DNA of 64,000 nucleotides from Lysobacteraceae bacterium (lineage in GTDB: Bacteria; Pseudomonadota; Gammaproteobacteria; Xanthomonadales; Ahniellaceae), in the NCBI GenBank assembly GCA_002995625.1, contig PVBP01000003.1, positions 16,923 to 80,922 of the forward strand, given 5' to 3'. A program made the translations under genes and the position numbers. Below are positions 54,092 to 63,631 of this stretch, piece by piece (the stretch's first letter is position 1; each line of letters begins with the position of its first letter). A model generated the notes under the pieces. It was not told the origin of the DNA. It made no database searches and saw nothing but the letters and a program-made list of their open reading frames with translations.

Positions 54092-55456
54092 ATGACCATC
54101 CGAACCCTGCTGCTTGCCGCCGCCCTGGTGCTTGCGCCGTCCGTCGTCCATGCCGAGGCGAAGGAGGAACTGCCGCCGCTCCCGGACCTGTCCCACGTGA
54201 CCGACGTCGATGCGCTGGTCGAGGCGGCCCGCGACGCCTACCGCGAACAGGACTGGCCGATGTACCGGACCGTGGCCGCGCGGCTGATGGAGCTGCGCCC
54301 GCACAACGGCAACTTCGCGCTCGACCACGCCGCGAGTTTCGCGCTCGAAGGCGACAAGACCGCGGCGTACGACGCGCTGCTGCGCCTCCATGCGACCGGT
54401 TGGGGCTTCCGCCTCGCCGACGATCCACGCTTCGAGAAGGTCCACGGGACCGAGGTGTGGACCTACATCGTCGAGCAGTTCGAGCAGTCGCTCGCGCCGC
54501 GCGGCCGCGGCAGCGTCACCGCGACGCTCCCGTCCGACGACCTGATGATCGAGTCGCTGGCCTGGGATCCCAAGCGCAACCAGCTGCTCGCCGGCGCGGT
54601 GCGCAAGCCGGTGATCCATCGCGTCGCGGCCGACGGCAAACTGGTGCCGTTCATCACCGGGACCGACGGGAACCAGCTGTGGGGCGTCTACGATCTCGCG
54701 GTCGACGCGAAGCGCGACCGGCTGTGGGTCGCGACGATGGCCAGCGCGATGACCGAGGGGCTCGACGGCGCCGACTACGGGCGCGCCGCGGTCATCGCGT
54801 TCGAGCTCTCGACCGGCAAGCTGGTCTCGCGCCACGAACCGCCGCGCGACGGCCGCGTGTACCTGTTCCCGGCGATCGCGATCTCGCCCGAGGGCAAGGT
54901 CTTCGTCGCGGACAGCCTCAATCGGACCATCTGGCGGGTCGAGGGCAACGGGTTGCGCGCGGTCGTCGAGAACCCGCGCCTGACCCGCGTGCGCGCGCTC
55001 GCGGTGTCGCACGACGGCAAGCACCTGTACTTCGCCGACTATTCCACCGGTCTGTTCGGGGTCGAGATCGCGACCGGCAAGCCGTTTGCGGTCGGCTTCA
55101 CCCGCAACGCTTCGCTGTTCGGGATCGAGAGCCTCTACGCGCACAAGGACGGGCTGGCGGCGGTCCAGAACGCGATGAGCCCGCCGCGCGTCGTGCTGCT
55201 GCGCATGACCGGCGACGGTCGCAACGTCGAGCGCCTGCAGGTCGTGGACGCCGCGCAGCCCGAGTTCACGGGGCTGACCCGCGGCACCCTGGTCGGCGAC
55301 AAGCTGCACCTGATCGCGAACACCCAGCGCGGCAAGTACACGCCGCTCGGGCGACTGGCCGAGGGCGCGACGCTGGAACCGATCAGGATCTGGACGTCCG
55401 ACCTGAGCCGGCCTCTTGCGCCGCCGCCGACGCCGATGACGATCGGCGGCCGCTGA
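54092..55456 (+). CDS. Exported beta-propeller (SMP-30/gluconolactonase-like) protein with N-terminal helical repeat
   Basis: A 454-residue exported protein with signal peptide (about 1-21, SVVHA|E). Residues 40-115 form TPR-like helices (AARDAYREQDWPMYRTVAARLMELRPHNGNFALDHAASFALEGDKTAAYDAL). From about 150 on, blade repeats such as YDLAVDAKRDRLWVATM, PAIAISPEGKVFVADSLNRTIWRVEG and ALAVSHDGKHLYFADYSTGLFGVEI indicate a six-bladed SMP-30/NHL-like propeller. No catalytic assignment can be made. Confidence 0.8.
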   Translation: MTIRTLLLAAALVLAPSVVHAEAKEELPPLPDLSHVTDVDALVEAARDAYREQDWPMYRTVAARLMELRPHNGNFALDHAASFALEGDKTAAYDALLRLHATGWGFRLADDPRFEKVHGTEVWTYIVEQFEQSLAPRGRGSVTATLPSDDLMIESLAWDPKRNQLLAGAVRKPVIHRVAADGKLVPFITGTDGNQLWGVYDLAVDAKRDRLWVATMASAMTEGLDGADYGRAAVIAFELSTGKLVSRHEPPRDGRVYLFPAIAISPEGKVFVADSLNRTIWRVEGNGLRAVVENPRLTRVRALAVSHDGKHLYFADYSTGLFGVEIATGKPFAVGFTRNASLFGIESLYAHKDGLAAVQNAMSPPRVVLLRMTGDGRNVERLQVVDAAQPEFTGLTRGTLVGDKLHLIANTQRGKYTPLGRLAEGATLEPIRIWTSDLSRPLAPPPTPMTIGGR

Positions 55457-55700
55457 CGCGACGGACGCCAGCAGCACCCAACGCCACCGGCGCCTGCACC
55501 CCGCGCGCTGGCGCTGCAACCGACCTCGCCGGTCCGGCCCTTCGGATGCCGGGCAGGCCGCGGTCGCGTTCGGGACCCTGATGAACCGAGCGCAACGCCC
55601 GTCCGCTCGCCGGGCACGGAGGACGCCCGGCCGCAACGGCATGGCACATGCCGATCGGCGTGAGGTCCCGCGTGGCGTCGCGGAGCCCGGAAACGGAAAC

Positions 55701-55722
55701 GCCCAACCGACAGAGGTTGGGC
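55701..55722 (-). terminator. Terminator of tRNA-Phe
   Basis: Perfect 8-bp stem GCCCAACC/GGTTGGGC with a 6-nt loop, 10 bp beyond the tRNA CCA. On the minus strand it is followed by GTTTCCGTTTCC. Confidence 0.75.
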
Positions 55723-55731
55723 GCCGAAGGG

Positions 55732-55807
55732 TGGTGGCCAGGGACGGAATCGAACCGCCGACACGGGGATTTTCAGTCCCCTGCTCTACCAACTGAGCTA
55801 CCTGGCC
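55732..55807 (-). tRNA. tRNA-Phe (GAA)
   Basis: 76-nt cloverleaf read on the minus strand: acceptor GGCCAGG/CCTGGCC, anticodon loop CTGAAAA (GAA), T-arm CGGTTCGATTCCG and encoded CCA. Confidence 0.98.
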
Positions 55808-55857
55808 GGAGAGGCTTCCACGGGCTGCCGGTCGGGCTGGGCCGATGGGAGCCCGCT

Positions 55858-55886
55858 ATTGGACCAGCCCGGGCGCGGGTCGTCAA
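55858..55886 (-). promoter_or_regulatory. Probable promoter of tRNA-Phe
   Basis: On the minus strand TTGACG (55886-55881) is followed after 17 bp by TCCAAT (55863-55858), about 50 bp before the tRNA 5' end. Confidence 0.45.
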
Positions 55887-56158
55887 GGAGCCGACTGCGC
55901 GGCGTCCGGACGGGCAATTCCTTCACGCGGTACCGGCCCGCCGCGCGTCTCGATCGGCCCGGATCCGGCCCGATCGCGCGGGCCGGGTTCCCGGCGGGAG
56001 GTCGCCATCGCAGCCCTTGTGCGGATCCTCGTGGCGGGTCGAGCGTGCCCGCCGGTCGGATCGAGCGCCAGCCCGGTGACGGGTCGGCCCGTTCCTGCGA
56101 CCATCGGCAGGCGCCAAATCGCCATCCTGAGGTATCCCTGTCCAACGAGGAGTTCGCC
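55887..56158. other. Intergenic region between tRNA-Phe promoter and lipoprotein gene
   Basis: About 270 bp with no recognisable gene. Only GC-rich, low-complexity shadow ORFs cross it. The ribosome-binding site GAGGAG of the following gene lies at its right end; no RNA structure or repeat was evident. Confidence 0.6.
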
Positions 56159-56575
56159 ATGGTCCGTTCGATCCTGATGGCCATCTCGCTTCTCGCCCTG
56201 GCTGGCTGCGCCAGCTCGAACGTCGAGCAGCGACTGGCCGAGCGTCTCGCGCTCTACGAGCGCCATGCCGGTGCCCCGGTCGATTCGATCCCCGCGCTGC
56301 GGATGCGTGGCTTCGAGACCCTGGGTGCGCAGGCGATCGTGGTCTGGTCCGATCCTTCCCGGATGTACCTGCTGTCGCTCGATCGGCCGTGCTTCGGGCT
56401 CGAGCTCCGCTACACGGTCGCGGTCACGTCGAGCGGCGGCTTCGTGCGTCCGCGCTTCGATGCGGTCACCTTCATCGAGCAGCCGTCGCGGATGCTGCAG
56501 CGCTGCGTGATCGAGTCGATCCGCCCGGTCGATGCGATCGCGCTGCGCCAGGAGCGCCGCCAGCGGCGACCCTGA
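56159..56575 (+). CDS. DUF6491-like lipoprotein
   Basis: A 138-residue protein with a lipobox LAGC at about residues 14-17. The mature domain has PALRMRGFETLGAQAIVVWSDPSRMYLLSLDRPCFGLELRYTVAVTSSGGFVRPRFDAV, matching the DUF6491 pattern (a Trp-Leu strand, then a cysteine opposite a second cysteine in QRCVIESI) common in Xanthomonadales. GAGGAG lies 6 bp before the ATG. The function is unknown. Confidence 0.78.
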   Translation: MVRSILMAISLLALAGCASSNVEQRLAERLALYERHAGAPVDSIPALRMRGFETLGAQAIVVWSDPSRMYLLSLDRPCFGLELRYTVAVTSSGGFVRPRFDAVTFIEQPSRMLQRCVIESIRPVDAIALRQERRQRRP

Positions 56576-56600
56576 CCGTCGTCGAGGGTCCGGTCGGCCG

Positions 56601-56876
56601 TCAGTCCGCGGTCGGCGGCGTGTAGCCGGCCGGCGGCGCGCTGCCGTCGCCGAACAGGAACTTCTGCATCTCGGTCTCGAGGAACGCGCGCGCCTTCGGG
56701 TCGATCGGCGACAGGCGATGTTCGTTGATCAGCATCGTCTGGTGCGCGAGCCACTCGTTCCAGGCGGGCTTGCTGATCTCGGCGAGGATGCGCTGCCCGA
56801 GCGCGCCGGGCCACGGCGCGAAGTCGAGCGCTTCGGCCTCGCGGCCGAGGCGGCGGCAGTGGATGGTTCGTGGCAT
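56601..56876 (-). CDS. yggX: Fe(2+)-trafficking / oxidative damage protection protein YggX
   Basis: A 91-residue protein starting [19 protein letters not shown] and containing [50 protein letters not shown], a full YggX match. It protects Fe-S enzymes from oxidants and is functionally linked with MutY, its upstream neighbour. ATG 56876 is fixed by the conserved N-terminus. It is overlapped by the 3' end of the mutY frame. Confidence 0.96.
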   Translation of the reverse strand: MPRTIHCRRLGREAEALDFAPWPGALGQRILAEISKPAWNEWLAHQTMLINEHRLSPIDPKARAFLETEMQKFLFGDGSAPPAGYTPPTAD

Positions 56877-57991
56877 GTCGGATCTCCCGTTCGTTCGGAT
56901 CCGCCGGGCGGCGTCCTGCCGTCCGCCGGATCGCATTCCGGATTCGCCGGTTCAGCGAGCTCGCGAAGCAGTGTACGCACCGGCGCCGGCAGGCCGAGCG
57001 CGAGCGCCTCGTCGGGCGCGAACCAGCCCGTGTGCGGGTCGCCGACGCGGACAGGTCTCTCGACCCGCGCGCGGACCGGCCGCACCTCGAGCCGGAAGTG
57101 CGTGAACGCGTGACCGAACGGCGCCAGGTCGTCGAGCGCCCGCGCGCCGGCATCGGCGGCCGCACGCCCGAGCAGAGCGCGGTCGTCGAAGGCAGGCGGT
57201 GCCCAGAGCCCGCCCCAGATGCCGGAGGGCGGTCGGCGCTCGAGCTGCACGCGGCCGAGATCGTCGATCAGCAGCAGCCAGTACGCGGTGCGGGTCGGCC
57301 GGCCGGCGCGTCGGCGCGTCGCCGGGATCGCGTCGACCAGGCCGTCGCGATGCGCGATGCAGTCTCGCGCGATCGGGCAGTCGGCGCAGCGGGGCGCGCG
57401 CGGCAGGCACACGGTGGCGCCGAGATCCATCATCGCCTGCGTGTGGTCGGCGAGGCGCCGTTCCGGCAGCAGCGACTCGGCGATGTCCCAGAGCCGCGCG
57501 AGCACCGGCGCCTGCGAGAGGTCGTCGGTGACGCCGCGATGGCGCGCGAGCACGCGCTTGACGTTGCCATCGAGGATCGCGTGCCGCAGCCCGAAGGCCT
57601 GGGCGGCAATCGCGCCGGCAGTCGAGCGGCCGATGCCGGGCAGGGCCAGAAGCGCCTCGAAGTCCTTCGGAAGTTCGCCGCCGTGCCGCTCGACGCAGAG
57701 CAGGGCCGCGCGGTGCAGGTTGCGGGCGCGCGAGTAGTAGCCGAGGCCGGACCAGAGCGCGAGCACGTCGTCGAGCGGCGCGGCCGCGAGCGTGGGCAGG
57801 TCGGGAAAGCGCGCGACGAAGCGCTCGAAGTACGGGATCGCCGTCGCGACCTGGGTCTGCTGCAGCATCACCTCGGCGAGCCAGACGCGGTACGGCGTGC
57901 GCGGGTGCTGCCACGGCAGGTCGTGGCGGCCGTGGCGGTCGAACCAGTCGAGGACCCGCGCGGCGAAGGCGCGCGGCCGGGGCCCGCTCAT
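56729..57991 (-). CDS. mutY: Adenine DNA glycosylase
   Basis: MutY removes adenine mispaired with 8-oxoguanine. It contains [23 protein letters not shown] near 42-64, the HhH-GPD segment [18 protein letters not shown] near 115-132 with catalytic Asp in ILDGNVKRV, the [4Fe-4S] motif C-x6-C-x2-C-x5-C ([17 protein letters not shown]) near 195, and a C-terminal Nudix-like domain. The frame should end near residue 350, but no stop occurs until 56729, so 70 extra low-complexity residues are encoded inside yggX (148-bp overlap). ATG overlaps the ftsY stop (ATGA). Confidence 0.94.
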   Translation of the reverse strand: MSGPRPRAFAARVLDWFDRHGRHDLPWQHPRTPYRVWLAEVMLQQTQVATAIPYFERFVARFPDLPTLAAAPLDDVLALWSGLGYYSRARNLHRAALLCVERHGGELPKDFEALLALPGIGRSTAGAIAAQAFGLRHAILDGNVKRVLARHRGVTDDLSQAPVLARLWDIAESLLPERRLADHTQAMMDLGATVCLPRAPRCADCPIARDCIAHRDGLVDAIPATRRRAGRPTRTAYWLLLIDDLGRVQLERRPPSGIWGGLWAPPAFDDRALLGRAAADAGARALDDLAPFGHAFTHFRLEVRPVRARVERPVRVGDPHTGWFAPDEALALGLPAPVRTLLRELAEPANPECDPADGRTPPGGSERTGDPTCHEPSTAAASAARPKRSTSRRGPARSGSASSPRSASPPGTSGSRTRRC

Positions 57992-59136
57992 GCGCCGGAC
58001 GCGCCGAGACGCTCCGGCAGCAGGCCCTCGACGAAGGCCGCCGGGTCGAAGGGGCGCAGGTCCTCGAGCGACTCGCCGATGCCGACGAAGCGCACCGACA
58101 GGCCGAACTCGCGTGCCAGCGCGAACAGCACGCCGCCCTTGGCGCTGCCGTCGAGCTTGGTCACGACGAGGCCGGTGACGCCGGCGACCTCGCGGAACTG
58201 GCGCACCTGGCTGATCGCGTTCTGGCCGGTGGTGCCGTCGATGACCTGCAGCACCTCGTGCGGCGCGGTCGGGTCGACCTTCGCGATCACGCGGCGGATC
58301 TTGGCGAGCTCGTCCATCAGGCCGGCCTGCGTGTGCAGGCGGCCGGCGGTGTCGGCGATCAGCACGTCGATCCCGCGCGAGCGCGCGGCGCTGACCGCAT
58401 CGAAGATCACCGACGCCGAATCGGCGCCACCGCTCTGCGCCAGCACCGGCACGTCGTTGCGCTCGCCCCAGACGCGCAGCTGCTCGACCGCGGCGGCGCG
58501 GAAGGTGTCGCCGGCCGCCAGCATCACCCTCGCGCCCTCGCGCTTCAGGTGCTGGGCGAGCTTGCCGATCGTGGTCGTCTTGCCGACGCCGTTGACGCCG
58601 ACCACCATCAGCACGAAGGGGCCGCCGTGGGGCGATGTGAAGTCGAGCGGCCGCGCCAGCGGCGCGAGCATCCGCACCATCTCGCGACGCAGCGCGCGGG
58701 TCAGCGCGGCGGCGTCGGCGAACTCGCGCGCGGCGATGCGGCGGCGGAAGTCCTCGACCAGCGCGGTCGTCGCGGCGACCCCGACATCGGCCGTCAGCAG
58801 CACGGTCTCGAGTTCATCGAGCAGGGCCTCGTCGAGCCTGGGGTTCCCGGAGAACAGGGCCGCCAGGCCACGTCCGAGCGCATTGCCGCGCAGCCGCTCG
58901 CGCCAGCGGGGCAGGGCCTCGGCGTCATCGATCGACGACGGTTCCGCGGCCGGCGCCGGCGCGGCCGTCGCGGGGGTCTCGGCGGGCGGCGAGCATGCGA
59001 TCGGTCCGGCGCCGATCCCGATCGCGTCCGCTGGCGCTCCGTCGGTCGCTGCGCCGGAGGCTTCGGACCGGGGCGGATCCCCGGTTTCGGTCGCGTCGGC
59101 CGGACCCGGGGGCTTTCGCTTCCAGAACCAGATCAT
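57988..59136 (-). CDS. ftsY: Signal recognition particle receptor FtsY
   Basis: FtsY docks SRP-bound ribosomes at the membrane. The 382-residue product begins MIWFWKRKPPG, a short membrane-binding start, then an Ala/Pro-rich acidic A domain (12-75) much shorter than in E. coli. The N domain and GTPase G domain follow, with GVNGVGKTTTIGKLA near 180, DTAGRLHT near 265 and TKLDGSAKGG near 330. It is the first gene of ftsY-mutY-yggX and is divergent from rsmD. Confidence 0.96.
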   Translation of the reverse strand: MIWFWKRKPPGPADATETGDPPRSEASGAATDGAPADAIGIGAGPIACSPPAETPATAAPAPAAEPSSIDDAEALPRWRERLRGNALGRGLAALFSGNPRLDEALLDELETVLLTADVGVAATTALVEDFRRRIAAREFADAAALTRALRREMVRMLAPLARPLDFTSPHGGPFVLMVVGVNGVGKTTTIGKLAQHLKREGARVMLAAGDTFRAAAVEQLRVWGERNDVPVLAQSGGADSASVIFDAVSAARSRGIDVLIADTAGRLHTQAGLMDELAKIRRVIAKVDPTAPHEVLQVIDGTTGQNAISQVRQFREVAGVTGLVVTKLDGSAKGGVLFALAREFGLSVRFVGIGESLEDLRPFDPAAFVEGLLPERLGASGA

Positions 59137-59194
59137 TGCCGGTCGGCCGCTCGAATCCCAGAATCGCGGGATCGTATCAGCCGGGTCCGCCGCG

Positions 59195-59752
59195 ATGCCG
59201 CAACCGCCGCGCAAGGTCCGGATCATCGCCGGAAGGTTCCGCGGCTCGAAGCTCGAAGTCATGGATCGACCGGGACTGCGTCCGACGCCGGACCGGGTCC
59301 GGGAGACGCTGTTCAACTGGCTGGCGCCGCGCATCGAGGGCGCTCGTTGTCTCGATCTCTTCGCGGGCAGCGGCGCGCTCGGAATCGAGGCCGCCTCCCG
59401 CGGCGCGTCGAGGACCGTGCTGGTCGAGCGTGATTCCGTGCTGGCCGCGTCGCTGCGCGCGGCGGTCGCGCGTCTCGGAGTGGCCGGCGCCGAAGTCGTG
59501 TGCACGGACGCGCTCTCGTACCTCGCGGGCCCGGCGAGCCCCTTCGACGTCGTCTTCGTCGATCCGCCCTTCGACGCCGACCTGTGGTCGCAGGTCGCGG
59601 CACGCCTAGGCGAGCGCGGTTGGCTCGCGCCGGGGGCGCAGGTCCACGTCGAGTGGCCGGCGGATCGCGAGCCCACGATGCCGCCGACCTGGCGGGTCCA
59701 CCGCGAGGGCCGCGCCGGCGCGGTGCGGCATGCGCTGTATGCGGTCGACTAG
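59195..59752 (+). CDS. rsmD: 16S rRNA (guanine(966)-N(2))-methyltransferase
   Basis: A 185-residue SAM methyltransferase with RIIAGRFRGSKL, LRPTPDRVRETLFNWL, CLDLFAGSGALGIEAASRGA (SAM-binding motif I) and VFVDPPFD (catalytic DPPF motif). It modifies G966 of 16S rRNA. It is divergent from ftsY across 58 bp, the arrangement seen in many gammaproteobacteria. ATG 59195 gives normal length. Confidence 0.96.
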   Translation: MPQPPRKVRIIAGRFRGSKLEVMDRPGLRPTPDRVRETLFNWLAPRIEGARCLDLFAGSGALGIEAASRGASRTVLVERDSVLAASLRAAVARLGVAGAEVVCTDALSYLAGPASPFDVVFVDPPFDADLWSQVAARLGERGWLAPGAQVHVEWPADREPTMPPTWRVHREGRAGAVRHALYAVD

Positions 59753-59818
59753 CCGCGCCATTGCCCGCTCGCGCGCGCCGGCTGGCCTTGGCGCGCGGGC
59801 CGGGGCCGGGTCACGGCG

Positions 59819-60214
59819 TTGATCGAGCACGTCGCGCTCGCGATCGCGTTCGCCGCCGGGATCCATCTGGCTGGCCTCGGGCTCCTGTGCCTCGCAGCGC
59901 CGGCGCGCGGTCGCCGCTTCCTGACGGCCTTCGCCAGCTCGCGACGATGGCACGTCACCGAGCTGGCGATCCGGATGGTGGTCGGCGGAGCGCTGGTCAT
60001 CGCCGCGCCCCGGGTGTCGTTCCCCGCGGCGCTCTCGGTCGCCGGCTGGACCCTGATCGTCACCACCACCGTGCTGCTCGCGATGCCGTGGCGCTGGCAC
60101 CGAAGGGTCGCCCGGGCGACCGTCCCGCATGCACTGCGGGTCCTCCCGTTGCTGGGACTCTCGTCGCTCGTGTTCGGGGCGGTGCTGCTCGTGGCGCTCG
60201 CGCGCGGCAGCTGA
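59819..60214 (+). CDS. Small membrane protein of unknown function
   Basis: A 131-residue protein with four predicted membrane segments (about 5-27, 50-70, 72-90 and 104-126) and a TTG start at 59819. It is convergent with nothing and lies between rsmD and yajC. No family is recognised. Hydrophobic periodicity and coding-like composition support a real gene; an earlier start is not available in frame. Confidence 0.7.
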   Translation: MIEHVALAIAFAAGIHLAGLGLLCLAAPARGRRFLTAFASSRRWHVTELAIRMVVGGALVIAAPRVSFPAALSVAGWTLIVTTTVLLAMPWRWHRRVARATVPHALRVLPLLGLSSLVFGAVLLVALARGS

Positions 60215-60401
60215 CGGCCGCCGGGCGGGCGGCGGGGGATGCGACCCGGGCCTTGTCCTGGGGGCCGGTCGGCCGCACATGGCATAATCTCGGGCTTTGA
60301 CGAGCGCCCCGCCTGCCGTCCGAGGCGTCGGGCCTCGGGGCATGGGATGCCGCCCGGGCATGCGCCGGCGGCACGGGCTGACCGCGAATCGAGGACCGAC
60401 G

Positions 60402-60731
60402 ATGGATTTCCTGATCTCCCCCGCCCTGGCGCAGGCCGCGCCGGGCCAGCAACCGAGCATGATGCCGATGCTGATCATGATGGTGCTGTTCTTCGTCGTG
60501 TTCTGGCTGATCGCGATCCGCCCGCAGATGAAGAAGGCGAAGGAGCACCGCGCGATGCTGGCGGCGCTCGCGAGAGGCGACGAGGTGATGGCGGCCGGCG
60601 GCCTGCTTGGGCGGGTCGAGGACATCGCCGAGTCGATCGTCACGCTCGAACTCGCGCCCGGTGTCTCGATCAAGGTTCAGAAGCAGGCGGTCACCGCGGT
60701 CCTGCCCAAGGGCACGCTGAAGTCCGCCTGA
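60402..60731 (+). CDS. yajC: Sec translocon accessory subunit YajC
   Basis: A 109-residue single-span membrane protein: MDFLISPALAQAAPGQQPS, TM helix about 21-42, then RPQMKKAKEHRAMLAALARGDEVMAAGGLLGRV, the YajC signature. It associates with SecDF-SecYEG. GAGGAC lies 6 bp before ATG 60402. A CATAAT -10-like element is at 60283-60288. Confidence 0.96.
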   Translation: MDFLISPALAQAAPGQQPSMMPMLIMMVLFFVVFWLIAIRPQMKKAKEHRAMLAALARGDEVMAAGGLLGRVEDIAESIVTLELAPGVSIKVQKQAVTAVLPKGTLKSA

Positions 60732-60804
60732 CCCCATCCGGGCGGCGCCGCCGCCCACCCAGACCGGTCGGCGCCGAGGCGCGCCGCCATGCCCAGGTCC
60801 CGAC

Positions 60805-62670
60805 ATGCTCGAATACGCCCGCTGGAAGCTCGTCGTCGCAGCTCTGATCACCGTCGTCGCCGCGATCTATTCGTTTCCGAACCTGTTCCCGCAGGACCCC
60901 GCGATCCAGATCTCCGCGAATCGCGGCGCGGTCGTCGATGCCGCGCTGAAGGAGCGGGTCCAGGGCGTGCTCGAGGAGAACGGCCTGCCGTTCAAGTCGA
61001 TCGAGATCAGCGAGACCGGCGATCGGCTGCTGGCGCGCCTGATGACCGCCGACGAGCAGCTCCCGGCGCAGCAGAAGCTGCGCGACGCGCTCGGCGACAA
61101 CTACACCGTGGCGCTGAACCTCGCCTCGACCGTCCCCGGCTGGCTGTCCGCGATCGGCGCCAAGGCGATGACGCTCGGACTCGACCTGCAGGGCGGCGTC
61201 CACTTCCTGATGGAGGTCGACCAGCGCGCGGCCAAGGACAAGATGCTCGAGCGACTGGTCGACGACGCGCGCACGCTGCTGCGCGACAGCGGGATCAACT
61301 ACCGCTCGGTGACCCGCACGCCGAGCGGCTTCAGCGTCACGCTGTCAGACCAGGCCGAGCGCGATCGTGCGGCGAGCCTGCTGGCGCGCGACCTCGCCGA
61401 ACTCGCGCTCGATGACGGCGCGGTCACGGCCGAGGGCGCGGTGCTGGTGGCGAATGCGCGCGAGGACGCGATCGCGCGCGCGATGAGCGACGCGGTGCGC
61501 CAGAACGTCGCGACGCTCGGCAACCGCGTCAACGCGATCGGCGTCGGCGAGCCGCTGATCCAGCAGCAGGGCGCCGCGCGCATCGTCGTGCAGTTGCCCG
61601 GTGTGCAGGACACCGCCGCGGCCAAGCGGATCCTCGGCGCGACCGCGACCCTCGAGTACCGAGCGGTCGACGAGGAAAACAGCGTCGCGGACGCGCTGGC
61701 CGGGCGGGTGCCGCCGGAGTCGCGCCTGTACCGGACCCGGGACGGACGCGACGTGCTGCTGAGGAAGCGCGTGATCGCGACCGGCGACCAGCTGCTCGAC
61801 GCGGCCGCCGGCTTCGACCAGCGTGACGGCAGCCCGATGGTGTCGGTGACGCTCAACAACGTCGCGGCCCGCCACATGCAGGACTTCACCAACGAGAACG
61901 TCGGTCGCGGGATGGCGGTGGTGTTCATCGAGCGCATTCCGGAAGTCCAGATCGTCGACGGGCAGACCGTCCGCACCTCGCGCATCCGCGAGGAAGTCAT
62001 CAGCATCGCGACCGTCCGCGAGCCGTTCGGGAAGCGCTTCCAGACCTCGGGCCTCGCGTCGAGCCAGGAGGCCTCGGAACTGGCGCTGCTGCTGCGCTCT
62101 GGCGCGCTGGCAGCGCCGATGGACATCGTCGAGGAACGGATCGTCGGCCCGAGCCTCGGCGCCGCGAACATCCGCGCCGGCCTGCTGGCGGTGACGGGCG
62201 CCTTCGTGCTGACGATGGTGTTCTTCCTCTTCTACTACCGCATGTTCGGCGTGATCACGTGCCTTGCGCTGCTGCTGAACCTGCTGCTGGTGGTCGCGAT
62301 CATGTCGCTGCTCGGCGCGACGCTGACCCTGCCGGGCCTCGCCGGCCTCGCACTCACGGTCGGTCTGTCGGTCGACGCGAACGTGCTGATCAACGAGCGC
62401 ATCCGCGAGGAGCTGCGGCTCGGGAACTCGCCGCTGGCCGCGATCCAGGCCGGCTACGACCGCGCGACCGGCACGATCGTCGACGCCAACGTGACCACGC
62501 TGCTCGCCGGCATCGCGCTGTTCGCGTTCGGCACCGGCTCGGTCAAGGGCTTCGCCGTGACGCTGTGCCTCGGCATCATCACCTCGATGTACACGGCGGT
62601 CTCGGTCGCGCGGGGCCTCGCGTACCTGATCTACGGACGCCGCCGCAAGCTCGCGGCGATCGCCATCTGA
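60805..62670 (+). CDS. secD: Protein translocase subunit SecD
   Basis: A 621-residue membrane protein that uses the proton gradient to pull preproteins through SecYEG. TM1 (about 9-26), the P1 periplasmic domain with GLDLQGGVHFLMEVD near 129, and five C-terminal TM helices with LPGLAGLALTVGLSVDANVLINERIREELR near 510-540 are all present. Length is normal. It is followed 13 bp later by secF. Confidence 0.97.
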   Translation: MLEYARWKLVVAALITVVAAIYSFPNLFPQDPAIQISANRGAVVDAALKERVQGVLEENGLPFKSIEISETGDRLLARLMTADEQLPAQQKLRDALGDNYTVALNLASTVPGWLSAIGAKAMTLGLDLQGGVHFLMEVDQRAAKDKMLERLVDDARTLLRDSGINYRSVTRTPSGFSVTLSDQAERDRAASLLARDLAELALDDGAVTAEGAVLVANAREDAIARAMSDAVRQNVATLGNRVNAIGVGEPLIQQQGAARIVVQLPGVQDTAAAKRILGATATLEYRAVDEENSVADALAGRVPPESRLYRTRDGRDVLLRKRVIATGDQLLDAAAGFDQRDGSPMVSVTLNNVAARHMQDFTNENVGRGMAVVFIERIPEVQIVDGQTVRTSRIREEVISIATVREPFGKRFQTSGLASSQEASELALLLRSGALAAPMDIVEERIVGPSLGAANIRAGLLAVTGAFVLTMVFFLFYYRMFGVITCLALLLNLLLVVAIMSLLGATLTLPGLAGLALTVGLSVDANVLINERIREELRLGNSPLAAIQAGYDRATGTIVDANVTTLLAGIALFAFGTGSVKGFAVTLCLGIITSMYTAVSVARGLAYLIYGRRRKLAAIAI

Positions 62671-62683
62671 CCGGAGTCCCGAC

Positions 62684-63631
62684 GTGCGCTTCTTCGAGAT
62701 CGTTCCGTCCAACACGCGCATCGACTTCATGGGCTGGCGGCGCGTCACGCTGTCGGCTGCCGCGGTATTCGTCGCGATCGCGATCGCGGCGCTGGCCATC
62801 CGCGGCCTCAACTTCGGGCTCGACTTCACCGGGGGCACCCTGGTCGAGCTCAAGTTCGAGCAGCCGGCCGATGTCGAGAAGGTGCGCCAGCAGCTCGCCG
62901 CGGCGGGCTACACGAACCCGGTCGTCCAGACCTTCGGCACGCAGAACGACATCGTCGTGAGGCTGCGCAGCGAGCCCGGGCAGACCAACGCCTCGCGCAC
63001 CGCCGATGCGATCCTCGAGGCCGTGCGCACCGCGGACAATCCGGTCAGCGTCACGCGCAGCGACTTCGTCGGGCCGCAGGTCGGCAAGGAGCTGGCCGAG
63101 AACGGCCTGCTGGCGCTGGTCTTCGTCGGCATCGGCCTCCTGATCTACATCGCGGCGCGCTTCGAGTGGAAGTTCGCGCTGGCTGCGATCATCACCACGA
63201 TCCACGACGTGATCGTCGTGGTCGGATTCCTGGCGCTGGTCCAGCGCGAGTTCGACCTCGTAGTGCTGGCGGGCGTGCTGGCGGTGATGGGCTACTCGAT
63301 CAACGACACGATCGTCGTGTTCGACCGCGTGCGCGAGAACTTCCGCTCGCTGCACCGGGTCGAGCCGGTCGAGGTCCTGAACCGCTCGGTCAACCAGACC
63401 CTGTCGCGCACGATCATCACGTCGCTGGTCACGCTGCTGGCCGCTGTCGCGCTCTACGTCTACGGCGGCGGTTCGCTCGAGGGCTTCGCGCTGGTGCAGA
63501 TCGTCGGGCTGATCTTCGGTACCGTCTCGTCGATCCTGATCGCGTGCCCGCTGCTGCTCTGGCTCGGCGTCAACAAGCAGGACCTGATGCCGAAGGCGCG
63601 CGACGACAGCGAGCTCGCGCGCCGGCCGTAG
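62684..63631 (+). CDS. secF: Protein translocase subunit SecF
   Basis: A 315-residue protein with TM1, the periplasmic P4 domain with FGLDFTGGTLVELKFEQP near 45, and a C-terminal TM block with VMGYSINDTIVVFDRVREN near 202-220. The GTG start at 62684 gives FFEIVPSNTRIDFMGWRR. The stop codon TAG is the TAG of GTAGGAGCG, the first bases of a 130-bp repeat, so the present C-terminus was set by repeat insertion. Confidence 0.97.
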   Translation: MRFFEIVPSNTRIDFMGWRRVTLSAAAVFVAIAIAALAIRGLNFGLDFTGGTLVELKFEQPADVEKVRQQLAAAGYTNPVVQTFGTQNDIVVRLRSEPGQTNASRTADAILEAVRTADNPVSVTRSDFVGPQVGKELAENGLLALVFVGIGLLIYIAARFEWKFALAAIITTIHDVIVVVGFLALVQREFDLVVLAGVLAVMGYSINDTIVVFDRVRENFRSLHRVEPVEVLNRSVNQTLSRTIITSLVTLLAAVALYVYGGGSLEGFALVQIVGLIFGTVSSILIACPLLLWLGVNKQDLMPKARDDSELARRP

